Source of the DNA: Xestospongia muta | Taxonomy: Eukaryota; Porifera; Demospongiae; Haplosclerida; Petrosiidae | Direction: 5' to 3' | Length of the DNA stretch: 64,000 bases | NCBI GenBank assembly: GCA_963693285.1 | Contig: OY848929.1 | Coordinates: forward strand, 2,234,501 to 2,298,500 | In this document: positions 51,783-64,000 of the stretch, one piece after another | How positions within the stretch are numbered: the stretch's first letter is position 1 | Layout of the letters: each line of letters starts with the position of its first letter | Translations under genes and position numbers: made by a program | The notes under the pieces: model-generated | The model's input: the letters and a program-made list of their open reading frames with translations, nothing else | What the model was told of the DNA's origin: nothing | Databases searched by the model: none

Positions 51783-53573
51783 TATAATTAGTTTATTCCA
51801 CTACAGTGTAGAGTATATGCACTTTCTCTATTGATTGAGTTAAGCTTCTGTTACAATTTAAGTAACATTATCCTGTGTTGTTGTTAATTTCTATTATAGT
51901 ACTCTATGTAGCCTATAAAAACAATTCTTTGCTGTACTATAGGTTTTTCAACAATAGGTTATATTCTATAATGTTTTGATGAACTCTGACCTGTATCATG
52001 GTACTATTGATTATTGCAATAAAATTATTTATTTACTCAATTCATTACATATAGTAAAGTTTATTAATATCATTTCAATTTTAATGTACTAGTATTTTTG
52101 CATTTTCTTTGAAAATTTCAAAAACAAGCTGGTAGGATTAAACTATGATTACCTTACACACTGTCTACTCTTACTTCATCTCCTCCCACATTGTCTAGCA
52201 CTAATATTGATTTTCTATCAAGTCTGAGCTTTAAAACACAAATAATTTTATACCAAATGATCTCAGTCCTTGACAACACCTAGTAATTATGCATTTATTA
52301 CTGGTCTCAGGAGAGCCTGAGGGTAAAACATAACATATATACATTATAAACAGTAGTATCAACTAATTTTGATATGATAAAGTGATAATATCTCTAACTA
52401 ATGATTGTGGCCCAAACAGTGAAAGATAAAGTAAGTGATGAATCATTTGATAGCCATCATCATGACTGTGTAAGAGGAATAGACTTTCTAGTTGTTTACG
52501 ATACAATTCCCAAGTGAATACGCCCATTTGTATAGATTAACCAAATAAATTGTAATTTACATCTAATGCAGCATGTTGTTTGTGTGTTTGTATGTGTGTG
52601 TTCATAGTTAGTATATTTAAAGTGGTGTGAATAAAATGGCTGGAATGATTGGAGCGATTCCAAAAGAAACAGGTGACATCTGACAGTGATCACCCAATGT
52701 AAACAGTCACAATTCAATGTTTGGTATGTTCCCTAAAATTTGATTTGTTTACATAACAATAAATTGATTATCAACAATTTTGCGTACATGCAATACCTTT
52801 ATCGTAAATACTGACTGTAACATACACATGATCAACTAGTTAAAGTATTCACACTTATTCAAGGAATAGATAATGACAATGTCAGTATCCATTTTCCCTC
52901 AATGGAAATGATAAGGCGTTTGAGGGAATTATTGGAAATTTTGGTCACGAAAACTATAGTAACATATCTCGTTTGAGAGGTTTCCATGTGTATGTAAGGT
53001 GATACATGAACAGACCACCTGTAAAGGTGACTGCCATCCATGATATTCATAGTTTATCATAGACATTGATAACAGATTGAATTATCACAGATAATATCTG
53101 ACTAGCCAAACAGTTAGTATATATCAAATTAAAGTAATAAAAACTGTAAAGAACAGTCAATGTGTATTTAAAATTATTATAGATTCTATACACAACACAC
53201 ATTTGATCCTTCTTTTACTCACAGGTAGCTCTTGCATTCATTCATCTGTTTATTTATTGATCACAACTTCTAACAGAACAGAGCTAAGGCTAATCAAATT
53301 ATCTCATAATACTTATTCTCAAAATTGATAGTTGAGGTTGATAAAAAACAGGATAGTTTTTGACGACAGATTGACATATTGTTTATCCGTGGTTGTCATC
53401 TAGTAAGGAAGTGAGTGAGACTCCCACTAATTATGCCCACTCTTTTAGTCAACTACTTGTAAACTTCAGACAACACAGATGTCTAATACAAGTTTTGTAA
53501 TGTACTTCGGCTTCTGTGCTGTGCAACAGCTGTGAGCAAACATGTTAATCGAGTTTGATAATGCTCTTGAGTA

Positions 53574-53870
53574 AGCTACATATTAGCATATTGTGTCCAA
53601 TGTCTATCAATTTGGGAATCCATCTATAGATTCTAGACATAGCCTAACCGCAAACACATGCAAAAATGAAGCACAACAAGTGTACAAAAGAAAGGAAAGA
53701 ATAACAATAAAATTTTAAGTTAATTTCCCAAAGATTCCTATCACTTAAATAAATTGATTGCTGTGGTACCTGGCAGTACAGTAAGTAAGTCTTTATCTCA
53801 TGTTCAATTGGACTATAATACTAATGTCTATAATTGATAGACATTGGACATAATATGCTAATATGTAGCT
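53574..53870. mobile_element. MITE-like element with 39-bp terminal inverted repeats
   Basis: The left arm 53574-53612 and the right arm 53832-53870 are complementary at 38 of 39 positions (starting AGCTACATATTAGCATATT). The element is about 297 bp and has no coding capacity. I could not define a clear target-site duplication. Confidence 0.8.
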
Positions 53871-55935
53871 TGTAATACCTGGTTCACTTTACTTCCTTCC
53901 TAGAAAATGGTTAACATAACATGACATAACATAACTTGACATAACATTTATGAAACCACACATTAGATAAACGGTATTAAATTGAGTTTGTTCTACTAAT
54001 TCAACTGAAATGATGAGCTCATTATTTAGTAAGAAGTAGGTGGGTGGGTCACAATATGTATATTCCCAGTAAAGTACAGACTACACTGATCGTTCTTCCT
54101 TGGTGGTATTCATCATAATTATGGTAGCTAACTATATACTCATCACATGGTAGCTAACTATATACTCATCATATGGTAATAAACCATCTCTAACAGTTCT
54201 TCAGATTCAATGTTCCATTCATTTAGAACTACTTTGAAACAATAGAAGAGAAATATAGTATAAATTAATACATTAACATACATCGGTCTATTAGTGAACC
54301 TTGATAATCCATTTATCCATGTGTCCATCCATTCATCTATCTATCCATCATCTAACCACTAAAAGCATGTAATTCTGATGTTATTATAATTGCTAATACT
54401 ACAAAATATATGATTGTCCATTGGCCACATCCTGTTTATTATAATTATATATGTACTGATTTGATTAGAATAATTAATAAGGAAATAAACCACTTAAAAG
54501 ACTATTAATATAGTTGTTACATCCCTATATTAATTGTTTGTATATGGCTTTACATTCCGGATATAAAACTATATTGCAATTCAAATTTGGACATTAGGTG
54601 TTAATAGTGACCTAAGATAATTGATAAGATTTTTAATTTGACATCAACACTTGGGATTTAATATATGAGAATCAAGTTATAGGAATCTATTACCAGTACT
54701 TAATCACTGGTACATATATTAGAACAGAGGACGCAATATCATAAATACACGTATAACGTGCCAGCTGAATTAACTCTATACCAATTTTGTTAACAACATT
54801 AATACCGACACTAATAATTACTTCTCTTACCAGGAGTTTACTCAAGTAAGCTCTGTTAATAAAATTATATTTAATGCTAAACAATGCATGAAGTCATAAA
54901 ATTTAAATGAGGTCAGATTTCTGTCTAAAAGTAAATCGATATTTGATATTTTGTGTAAACAAGGAACATTTAAGAAGCCTGCTCTGGTCAATATGCTGTA
55001 ATGCATAATTCATACAGTTACTATGACAACGTACATTGTAAATCAAATTGTGGGCAAAAGATATTGTACATGAGAGTATTCATGTAGAGTATGTGGTCTG
55101 TTTGTTATTGAGAATTGTATTGAAGTCATAAGCTAAATACAGTGTAGTCAGAAAAGGCCATTGCAACAGATGTAAGGAGTTAGTGTCAAGACAAAACAAA
55201 GCTTGGCTGCACTGTGTGGATATAAGCCAGAGTGAATTGAATTAAAACTTGTGTGGCAAGCCAAAACTTTGCAAGTTCAAACATTATTATTTACTTTTCA
55301 CTGTGTTATTAGCTGTACAGGTGATGTATTCTCACATAAAACAGACGGTCACAGACCCAACCAACGAAGCTGGCAGGTGGCCTAACTGACCACTGATGAC
55401 CATGATAGGGAATTATCACTAAGATCACATTAATATATAGAAACTCATTGTTTAATTGTGTTATCTAATATTATCATTTCCCATTTAGACTGCCATGTGA
55501 CCCTCATGAAGTAAAATTATGCAACAGATTGATAAAAGGAACAAGAAATAAAATTCCGTTATAATGGTGTGTAATGAGCCAATATAGTGAGACATTAGTA
55601 TAGGAATTTTGAACAATATAATTTTATTATGTTGTATAATTGAAGAAAAATTTGTTTTTTGTAGCTCTGATAAAAGTATAATTAAAAAGTGTGATTTAAT
55701 GTAAACTACAATGTTCTAACGAAGGCAATGAGATTAATATAAAATACAACTTTATTCTAACAAAATTAATAAGTTGTAGAGATAATTAATAATGAAGTAT
55801 ATAATTAAGGGAAATGATGCCAACTTTTAAAGACATTTTAGTAACAACAAACTACAGAAATTAGTTAACATTGATAAAAGAATATTATACAAAATTTGTG
55901 CAAAACTTGGTAGATGAAATATCGAGAGGGAAAAA

Positions 55936-58900
55936 CTAACTACAGAGTTCAATCAGAATGTCAGCCAGTTGTTGACTATAAGGATACAGTCGAGACATTG
56001 TGTACCCCATTCTTGTATCTGTTCTAACGATAAAAATATATTGTTGGCTTTTGTTGATATTTAGAGGGGTAACTATTGATCCTGAAGGTTCATGAATATC
56101 AATCACAGAAGGAAGTGATGTGTAGGAGTAGCTAAGAGAGGATGGAAGGATTTTTTCTATTTTTACATGATTTGTTACAGACTCATCTTTGGTGATCTGA
56201 CGACGAAATGTACCAACAAACACAACTAGAGAGAGAGGAGAGAGCGAGAGTTAAGCAATGAGTGTGGTGACATGTCATTATGATCTAATAATACTAGCAG
56301 AGATTGTACTAAGAATATTTTAATACATGCAAACACACCTGTGTTATTGCTGGTACACAATGCTGCTTTCTTACGATCACTTAAACCTGTGGACGAGGTG
56401 CGGGGTTGGTTCTCCAAGGAACGTCGTTTTCTCATTCCAGGCACTGTAAAGACAATAAAGGTTACTCAGATCTTTAAAGAGGTTATGTAGAAAAGGTGTA
56501 TTAAATTTTGCAATATACAACATATAGTATATGTAACTCACTCAATACAGGTATCTGATAGGCAACAGCCCCAGCACTGTTGACAGCTTCACACTCATAT
56601 GTTCCAAAGTCACTTGGTAAGTAGGGTTCAATTTTTAACACACTGAACGTGTGTCCTTTATTATCAGGAAGTTGATCTACAATTTCTATCCGATCATCAT
56701 TTTCAGCAACAACAAGTTGATCATTAAACTTCCATGTCACCTTGGGTTTAGGGACTCCTTTAAAAAAACAGGTTAGATCAATTTTGGTATCCGTAATAGA
56801 TGTAAGTGGCCAAGGGGGATAAACAACTTCGGGAGCTTGAGACCCTGTGACTGGAGAAGAAAAGAGACAAGAGTTCAATTATGTTATCTAGACTAAATCC
56901 CACTTTAGTCAGTGGCACAACAGCTAGTGAGTAGGGCACATGACACCACAATGTCTACCAACAACTCTATGCACTGATGTGATGACTGACAGAATGACAA
57001 CACATTAAATAAAGTATGTACACAACACAAGGTTTACAAAAATTTCATTAACAAACATGCAATAAGGTCATTCATCACAAGTGAAGTTACTACACTATTC
57101 TCATGTTCTCATCTTGTAGTGTACATAACTCTTGATACATTAGTAGCCAAACATATATTTGTGGCTTTTTTTATAGCAACAAAGCCTTTAAAACACCATA
57201 GACCCATCCTATCAAGTATCCAACTTGTACCTTTAATCTGTACTTTTCCTCCTACAAGAGAGACTCCAGTACGTTTCACAGTACAAGTGTAATCACCAGC
57301 ATCATCTGTGTGTACTACTTCAAAATGAAGAGCATAGGATGTTTTGTTCAAAATCCACGATACATTTCCATCCTTTTGTGGTTTAGGACTCCAGTCAACA
57401 TCGGCTCGTAAAGGAAAGGATGGTTCCATCTTGCATTCAACAAGGACATTTTTGTCGCCATTTTTAGCTTTAATTTCTCCTTTCACTTCTTTCCCATTGT
57501 ACAATATAACAAGACCTATTGTGTAGAAAAATCTTATTAAAATTATAATAACATCTAAGTATATTATCTAAGTAAACCAATAAGGAGGTATCAGTCCTTG
57601 CCACAAAATGATATCATGTCCTATCACAGGATGTACAAAAGTAAGATTAGCAGTATTAACTATTCTACTTATTTGACACATGATACTAATAAATATCAAA
57701 TGGCAGCTTCAAAGACAGCCCAATACTGAAAGACACATTACACATGAAGCCAATATAATGATTGCTTCAGAAGGAAGTTCACATTTAGAACTTGGCTTTA
57801 TGGTGTCTGTCTCCTAGGAGACTCAGAAGGGAGGCAGGTGGTTATATATACTAAGATAACAACATATGAGGTAAGACTAGTGAGTGAAATTATCTAAACA
57901 TACACTTATCAAGTGACCTATCTAAATATTGTGGAGTTTTAAGAGTTGCACCTGGACTTTTAACACAGTGTCAAAAGGGTGATAGCACAACCCACATTTA
58001 GAATTGACATCCCCAAGTTAAATAAATTCACATTTTAACATCACAAACACTAAAGAAGCAGTTCTAAGTATTGCTTTCTCAGTACTTACGTCCACATTTT
58101 GGTGCTTCTCCTTGCCATTGACCATTTTCCATACAACGTCTGACAAGACTGCCTTGCATTAGTAAAAAATTGTCTTCACAAGAGAACATCATGAAACAAC
58201 CAGGTTTTGGATTTCCAATGCAGGTTTTTCCTATAATCTTGACTTTAATAAATCCTGTAGGTTGAGGACAAGTAACAGCTGTAGGGAGAGAGAGGGAGGG
58301 AGAGGGGAAAAGAAAGAATAAGGGGGAGGAGAGAGAGAGAGATAGCATTATTGAGGAACCAAATCACTCAAAAAACAATCATGAATTAAAATATTAATCG
58401 ATTGATCCTTATAAGGGAAGAAATGAAGATGCTTATATACACATACCAATAAGACAATGACACACGCTTATCCATGTATACATGTACACATGTGACAGCG
58501 TATGTAGGGGGAGTGTGGGAGAGAGTTACACTGAATCATTAGTGCTGAACAAAATTAAAGCTTAAAATATCCAAAGACAATGCTATTGTACAACAAAGCA
58601 ATTTTCATTTCTTGTTTTGAAAATACTACCAAATGTAGGAGTAGATTTGCTTGACAAATCATATGCACAACTACTGCCATCTAATACACTCAGAATGGTA
58701 ACTGGAGCTAACTGTGAAGAGAAGGTCCTATGTGATAATTAGATATAAACACAAAAGGCAACCTCTGCTAATGGACAAGTGCCAAAATTAATATTTAAGA
58801 CACAATCTATGTCAAAGTTGGAACAGGAACTTTGCCAAATTGAGCTCACTCTTTGGCCAAATAATTATCATATTATATATCTAATTAGCAGAATTAAGTT

Positions 58901-60294
58901 TTAATTTAATTATACTTACTTGAAGGATCAACACATTTTGGTTCTTCTCCAGTCCAAGTTCCATCAGAACTACAAGACCTCTCTGATGGACCAATCAAGG
59001 TATAACCCTTGTTACAAGCATACTTTAAAACTGGTAGATCATTGGAAGATAGTCCTTGGATATAATACCCATTTTTAGGTTGAGCAGGCATTGAACAAGA
59101 AAAGACTGTTGAAAGAAAAACAAGTTGTAAAGATGTACTATACATTGTCATAAGGACAGTGGGTACTATACATTGTCATAAGGACAGTGGTTATTAAGAT
59201 ATTGTATTACACAGAAAGGTGTTACTATAGTTACAAAGGAAACACCCTATGTTCAGCATGAGATTTATCATCCTTTTATGCTAGTGTTCATAGTTAGCTA
59301 CTAATGTTTATTCTAAGTTTTACACATAATACAGTCTTGCTTACTACAAAGAAGACCTGATACTGAGGATTTCTTCTAGATGGAGTAAGTACTAATGAGA
59401 ACTATAGTAAACACCAGCTGTTCTTCAGACAGTCAGTGGAAACTGCTACTCTTTATTTCATTTAGCAAACAAGGCAAATAAATATTTTATTGAGCAAACA
59501 AGGCACATAAAGGGAGTAGCAGGGTGTAGCAGTTCCAATAGGTACTATATTGTCAACAGTGCATGTAAAAAGGAATTCAAATGGTTCATGCACTATGCAG
59601 CACTTGTCTGCATAGTTTTGGCTGTTACATTGGAAGTTTATTTGGTTATGTGCATATAGCAATATTCCTTCCACTATGAAGGGAAGGTCAGTCTCAACAA
59701 TAATGTAAAAAATGAGTAAGAGCAACCAACATTACAACAAGGCAGACCACACTGCAATAGCCAAAACATGCCATTTGCTATTGCCAGCAAAATGCAATAT
59801 ATATTGACAACACACTGCTGTGATATTCTTTGATGTTTCTGTCTTGACAGGGAAGCAAGGATTGCAACAAAAACCAATAAATCTTCAAGTACTTGTTGTA
59901 TTATACTGTAAGGACAATATTTCCATTACATTTAGACAAAACACAATCTGCTAATGAACTTTCTAATGCATTCTTTTTACGTACCTGGAGGAGATATACA
60001 TTGTGAGATGCAGTCGTTTAAACAATCAAAGGCATTAGAAGTATTCTGTGGTAATGGACACGTCGTGTAGTTCATGCAACAATTTTCTTTGGTGCTGAAA
60101 TAAAATACTTGAACGGGCTTTTCGCATTCGGTAAGTACTACTGGTGGTTTCTGACACTCTTCGCTTCCAGATCCTTCTCCTGTTGAAATACAAAATATTG
60201 CAATAACCAAATACTATAATTTCAGCTCACCTGAAAATGCTGATGCACAAGCAAATAGTAGAACTGCACAGATTATTATGGCCTTTGCACGCAT
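55936..60294 (-). CDS. Secreted Kunitz-like / Sushi x2 / Ig / Ig / NTR-like protein B (WFIKKN-like)
   Basis: Eight exons in transcription order join in frame: 60294-60231, 60179-59985, 59105-58920, 58278-58090, 57515-57231, 56850-56542, 56443-56339, 56225-55936 (540 aa). The signal peptide is MRAKAIIICAVLLFACASA. Modules in order: Cys-rich Kunitz-like (about 30-83), Sushi 1 (about 90-145, ending GTWTGEEPKC), Sushi 2 (about 152-211, ending GQWQGEAPKC), Ig 1 (about 215-305, DAGDYTC), Ig 2 (about 315-408, SDFGTYECEA), RKRR at 414-417, and an NTR-like domain from about 436 bounded by ALC and ELC. All introns are phase 1. It differs from gene A by one extra Sushi exon; otherwise the layout is the same, so one arose from the other or from a shared ancestor. 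Expected role: extracellular binding protein, ligand unknown. CT-rich tracts precede two of its 3' splice sites. Confidence 0.85.
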
Positions 60295-60695
60295 AGCTTC
60301 TTCTCTTTAAACAGCAACAAAGTAGTTGAGAATAAAAAATTCTTATAATTCTCGAATAAAATATTCCAGTGAAGTTTCTTTTCTGACTGCAGCTGACTTG
60401 CTCTGGTCCTTTTATCGCATGTAACACCAATTTAGCAGCCACGCCCTCTTATTGATTAGCACAAAGCTCATAAATTAGGAACGCGAGCCCGGTATTAGAA
60501 ATGTGACGCAATGTATGAGAAATATGTTGTCCAAGTAATTTCATGTTTGTTCAATGGTAATGTTGACAGCATGTCATCCACTTAACCTAATACTGTGTAA
60601 CTTGCTTGATTACATTTGTCAAACGAATTCAAAGTTAAAACAATCAATGATTTACTGGTAAAATGTCAGCTATTACAAAAATCTGTCTTAAGTCA
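60295..60695. other. Intergenic, gene B promoter side and NOP56 3' flank
   Basis: This 401-bp stretch holds the promoter and 5' UTR of gene B and the 3' end of NOP56, both on the minus strand. No other feature was seen. Confidence 0.55.
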
Positions 60696-62325
60696 TTAAT
60701 CTTCATCCTCAACAATTGACTTTCTTGTTTTCTTTTTCTTTTTCTTTTTTGGTTTTTCATCTTCTTCTAAGTCTTCTTGTTCAACAATCACTTGTGAAAT
60801 ATCTGCTTCCTCTTCATCAACTTCTTCCCTGGAACGTTTCTTTTTCTTCTTTTTCTCAGATGAAGGTAGAGCAGGCGGTCTAATAGAGAAAATCAGTTAA
60901 TCACAGAATATTGACAAAAGTATGGAAATATAGTCTTAATATAGAAAGTTGTCAATGTCAAGTATCAAAGACTCCTATGAATTTAACATTAGTAAAATAT
61001 ATATTGTTAACATGTCATCCATACAAGAACATAGACAAAATCCAACAATTATGGAAATAAAGTAAACAGTACACATTGTCCACCACAAATATGAAAGAAC
61101 AATTTCCTACATAATTCCGAGAATATTGAAATGTAAGAGGAAGAGTTGTGATTTAACTCAGATGATTGTAATATCGCAAAATTGTTTACTATAGGAAGCA
61201 TACCAATAATTCCAATAACGTCAGCATAACAATGAACTAAATATAACCCAAAACTAAGTGGTAATTCCAGTACTATTGATAAACAAGAAACATAGTGAAA
61301 TATAATACAAGTGTTACTAAAGATAGGTAGGGTATGGTATTAAGAGATTTGATCACATTGTATATTATAGTGCTAAAATCTACTAATGACTTCTTTACTG
61401 CCTTCTCTTAAATGTATTTATATATGTGTATATATATAAACACACACACAAACACGCAACATAGTCAGTTATCAGCAATAACTACAACTATTGTAAGAAC
61501 TATTGCATGTAAAGGATTTCTTCCAGCACTTATACTAGTTCAATTTGTAGTCACCAGCCAATATATTTGAAATTCATCTTCCAAACAAGAGTAAAAACTT
61601 CAACTATCTAGCCTTTTAGTTTGATCTTTTGGTTGACTAGTCATCTTAATATTTACCAACTTAGTTCTTATAACTTAATTACAGACTTACATGTCCCAAG
61701 TTACTATCAAAGACCAAAACAGAACTTTAAAATAACGTAAACAGCTACAACAAACATTTTGAATTGACTACCATCTAAGGCACCGCCACACACCCAAGGC
61801 CGCATTGATAATTCTATTGCCATAACACACTAGAAATTATTAGATTGGTTAAAGAGTTATAAGGTGGTTGCTATGCAGCATAAACTAATAACATAGAATC
61901 TAATAATTCCTTGTCCTTTGTGGTACAATGATATCATGCATTCACCGGCACAAAAAGAAGGGGGAGAGACAGATACGACACTACAGATATCACATGTCAG
62001 CATTACACATATCTAGCAGTCCATTTATTATTAAACATGTACAGATTTTCATTACCTAGAAGCAACACTAAATATGAGATGACTAATATTTAATGATCAT
62101 GTGTCCATATATGGCATATATAGTCCTGTAGAAAATCATCCCACTTCACACACATGTATATCTGTATTTTCCCTGTTGGATGTGTCCACATACTAAATAT
62201 ATGCTATTAAATTAATAATAATAATTTATATTATGTAGGAGGAAATACTATGCCGGTATCAAGTATCATTTAAAACAAACGCTATTAAGAAGTAGGTACG
62301 CACACACACACACACACACACACAT

Positions 62326-62360
<35 letters not shown>

Positions 62361-63939
62361 GATACTACTTCCTAGTAACTTGACAGACAAACAATTTTGA
62401 TAGTTAACTCCACCTATTCTTTGAACTAAGTCTTATATCAACCAATTATTAGTAGGAGGGGTTGTCTGGGTTGATAATGGCAATAACAACAGATGTCAGC
62501 AGTCACAAAACTATAAAATATGGTCAATAATTCACATAGCTAACACACACAGTTAGGCCATCTCAATTCATTCAAACTAACAGTAAATATGAGAGCAGTA
62601 TTAATAATCTATTAACATATACACACATGTAGCTTCCCAGGTATGTATAACTGTTATGGTAGTACAGTGACTTCCCTTTTTAAGTTAACAAAGGATTACA
62701 TCTCATTATTGGGGAAATATATTTGCCTAGTATATGAATGTCATCCCAAAGAATCACCAGCTCTAGGTCATGTGTGTATGTAACACATCCTGTTCTCTAA
62801 AAACCACCTATAAACTCAATCTATTTCATAACAACTTTTGAGAGTAACATCTCATTTTGAGAGAATTGCCATTATACAAAAGATTATATATATCAAAGCC
62901 TAACTTGTAAACTAGTTTGATTCTTTGATAGTATTTTATATGTGATCATGATATCATTTTACACAGCATAGCTAAATAGTTAGTTCTTTATTACTGATGA
63001 TATTTGATGCTAACCAAACCAAATTGGATCTGGCATAAATGTTCATCACATATAATATAACTGTTGTGGGAGAGCTAGGATAACAAGTCATACTGAAAAA
63101 AGAAAAATAAACTTTGTGAAAGCAAAACAGCCCAAGAATGAGGAAGAGACACTAATACATTAACAATACTAATAGACATTTTTAATATCATCTCTGTTTA
63201 TAGAATATGTTGCAAAATTACACTCAAGTTATAGTAACCACTAGAAAAACAATCAAACAGTACAGGAAGCTAGTACTATACACTATTTCCACTGAACACA
63301 CATGTAAACTCAAAAAACATAGGAGTTGGTTCATGACTTCAATCAGTGGTCACTCTTTTCTACAGCTTCAAACTAACCAATAGTCAATTCACTGTATCGA
63401 CACATCATGACCAATGTTGATATTGGGAAGCCAGAAAAGAATACAAAATTGTAAGACAATTTAGACTAATATGATAACAAGTCCACAAAAGGGAAATGAA
63501 TCAATTCACTAATGACTCCAGATAGAAGAATGTAGAAATGTCTATAGCAAATGTCACTTGCATAACAAGAATAGCTTCGTTTTGTAGATAAACATAAATG
63601 TACTTGTACATCATAAAACATGGCATGCATACAACATTCATGTGCCATATGTATCGAAATATTTTACCATTAAAGTACTTAGACAAATTGCGAGAACCAT
63701 TATAAGGTTCAATTGAATGTTTACAACAAAAATGGATGAGATAATCATTTCAAATTAGGTCTTGTTTTAGTGTGATAGTACTTACAGTGCCAACTGCAAT
63801 GACTTCTCTGCCTCTACCAACTCAATGGCTTCCTTCATAACAATAACATTTTTACGAGGGACGGTCCCTGTGTCATAAAATATTAGGCGTTCTTCAACCT
63901 GACCACGAAGTTTTTCACCAAATAAGGTGGTAGGGAATT
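60696..63939 (-). CDS. NOP56: NOP56, last two exons (5' part outside window)
   Basis: The exon 63939-63786 splices in phase 2 to the last exon 60879-60696, giving 112 residues to the stop. The first exon reads [18 protein letters not shown] ... [17 protein letters not shown], the highly conserved end of the Nop domain of NOP56. The last exon is an acidic and Lys-rich tail ([12 protein letters not shown] ... [13 protein letters not shown]), typical of the unstructured KKE/D tails of NOP56/NOP58. NOP56 is a core protein of box C/D snoRNPs that guide rRNA 2'-O-methylation in the nucleolus. The preceding exon phase requires one base from an exon beyond 64000. The 2.9-kb last intron is unusually long. 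Together with DDX56 this makes two ribosome-biogenesis genes in the window. Confidence 0.93.
60880..63785 (-). other. 2.9-kb last intron of NOP56
   Basis: It contains an AC/TG microsatellite (62299-62358) and otherwise AT-rich sequence. NOP56 introns in vertebrates host box C/D snoRNAs; I found no convincing C/D pair here. Confidence 0.6.
62299..62358. repeat. (AC)n microsatellite in NOP56 intron
   Basis: AC dinucleotide run with one TGC interruption near 62324. Confidence 0.92.
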
Positions 63940-64000
63940 CTATAGAAACATACAAATACATGTTATGTCAGGAAAACATGACACTTAACAATTTTAGTGA

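Noticed and set aside
59462..59877. Cys-rich open frames in gene B intron 2, suggestive of a skipped module exon
   Set aside because: Splicing from exon 2 in phase 1 into the only good acceptor (near 59699) gives an immediate stop, and no Sushi or Ig pattern is complete. An alternative terminal exon is conceivable because an AATAAA follows, but support is too weak.
62900..63100. Possible box C/D snoRNA in the NOP56 last intron
   Set aside because: A GTGATGA C-box match occurs on the minus strand (63043-63049), but no CTGA D box or closing stem was found at a suitable distance.

Overview
The window looks like nuclear DNA of a demosponge, most probably Amphimedon queenslandica or a close relative. 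That is inference from content, since no database search was possible. The signs are AT-rich sequence, animal genes cut by very short GT-AG introns (often 45-100 bp), gene-to-gene spacings of only 130-400 bp, and an innate-immunity-like repertoire (ankyrin-Roc-COR-Death, CARD-like, B-box/NHL). Exon models were built by hand from splice sites; in every full model the exon phases add up to one open frame.

Left part (1-34,640), gene dense. A partial CARD-like gene ends at 478 (+). An ankyrin-Roc-COR-Death protein follows (1692-6564, +). Next come a SLC35F1/F2-type transporter (7276-9197, -) and the splicing factor SLU7 (9385-12443, -). SLU7 is head to head with an unrecognised protein that has a CARD-like N-terminus and a CD225/dispanin-like two-helix tail (12580-15195, +). 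Three intronless genes follow: B-box/filamin/NHL (15507-17156, -), mitochondrial phosphate carrier (17304-18377, -) and a FEM1-like ankyrin protein (18714-20675, +). A SUPT7L-like SAGA subunit (21229-23501, -) is head to head with the DEAD-box helicase DDX56 (23640-34636, +; 23 exons).

Right part (34,640-64,000), sparse. Two paralogous secreted modular proteins on the minus strand (38540-40830 and 55936-60294) share the order signal peptide, Kunitz-like, Sushi, Ig, Ig, RKRR site, NTR-like domain, resembling WFIKKN proteins. All their introns are phase 1. About 15 kb lies between them without a recognisable gene; it holds microsatellites, a 21-copy 35-bp minisatellite and MITE-like inverted repeats. 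The window ends in the 3' part of NOP56 (60696-63939, -).

Functionally the window mixes housekeeping nuclear genes (SLU7, DDX56, NOP56, SUPT7L), transporters (SLC35F, SLC25A3), ubiquitin-related proteins (FEM1-like, possibly the B-box/NHL protein), death-fold signalling proteins and extracellular proteins. Nothing indicates that they form one pathway. The most interesting points are the CARD-like/dispanin-like protein, the paralogous Ig/NTR pair, CT arrays sitting at 3' splice sites, a decayed exon copy inside DDX56, a MITE inserted in a minisatellite, and two strong intronic hairpins.
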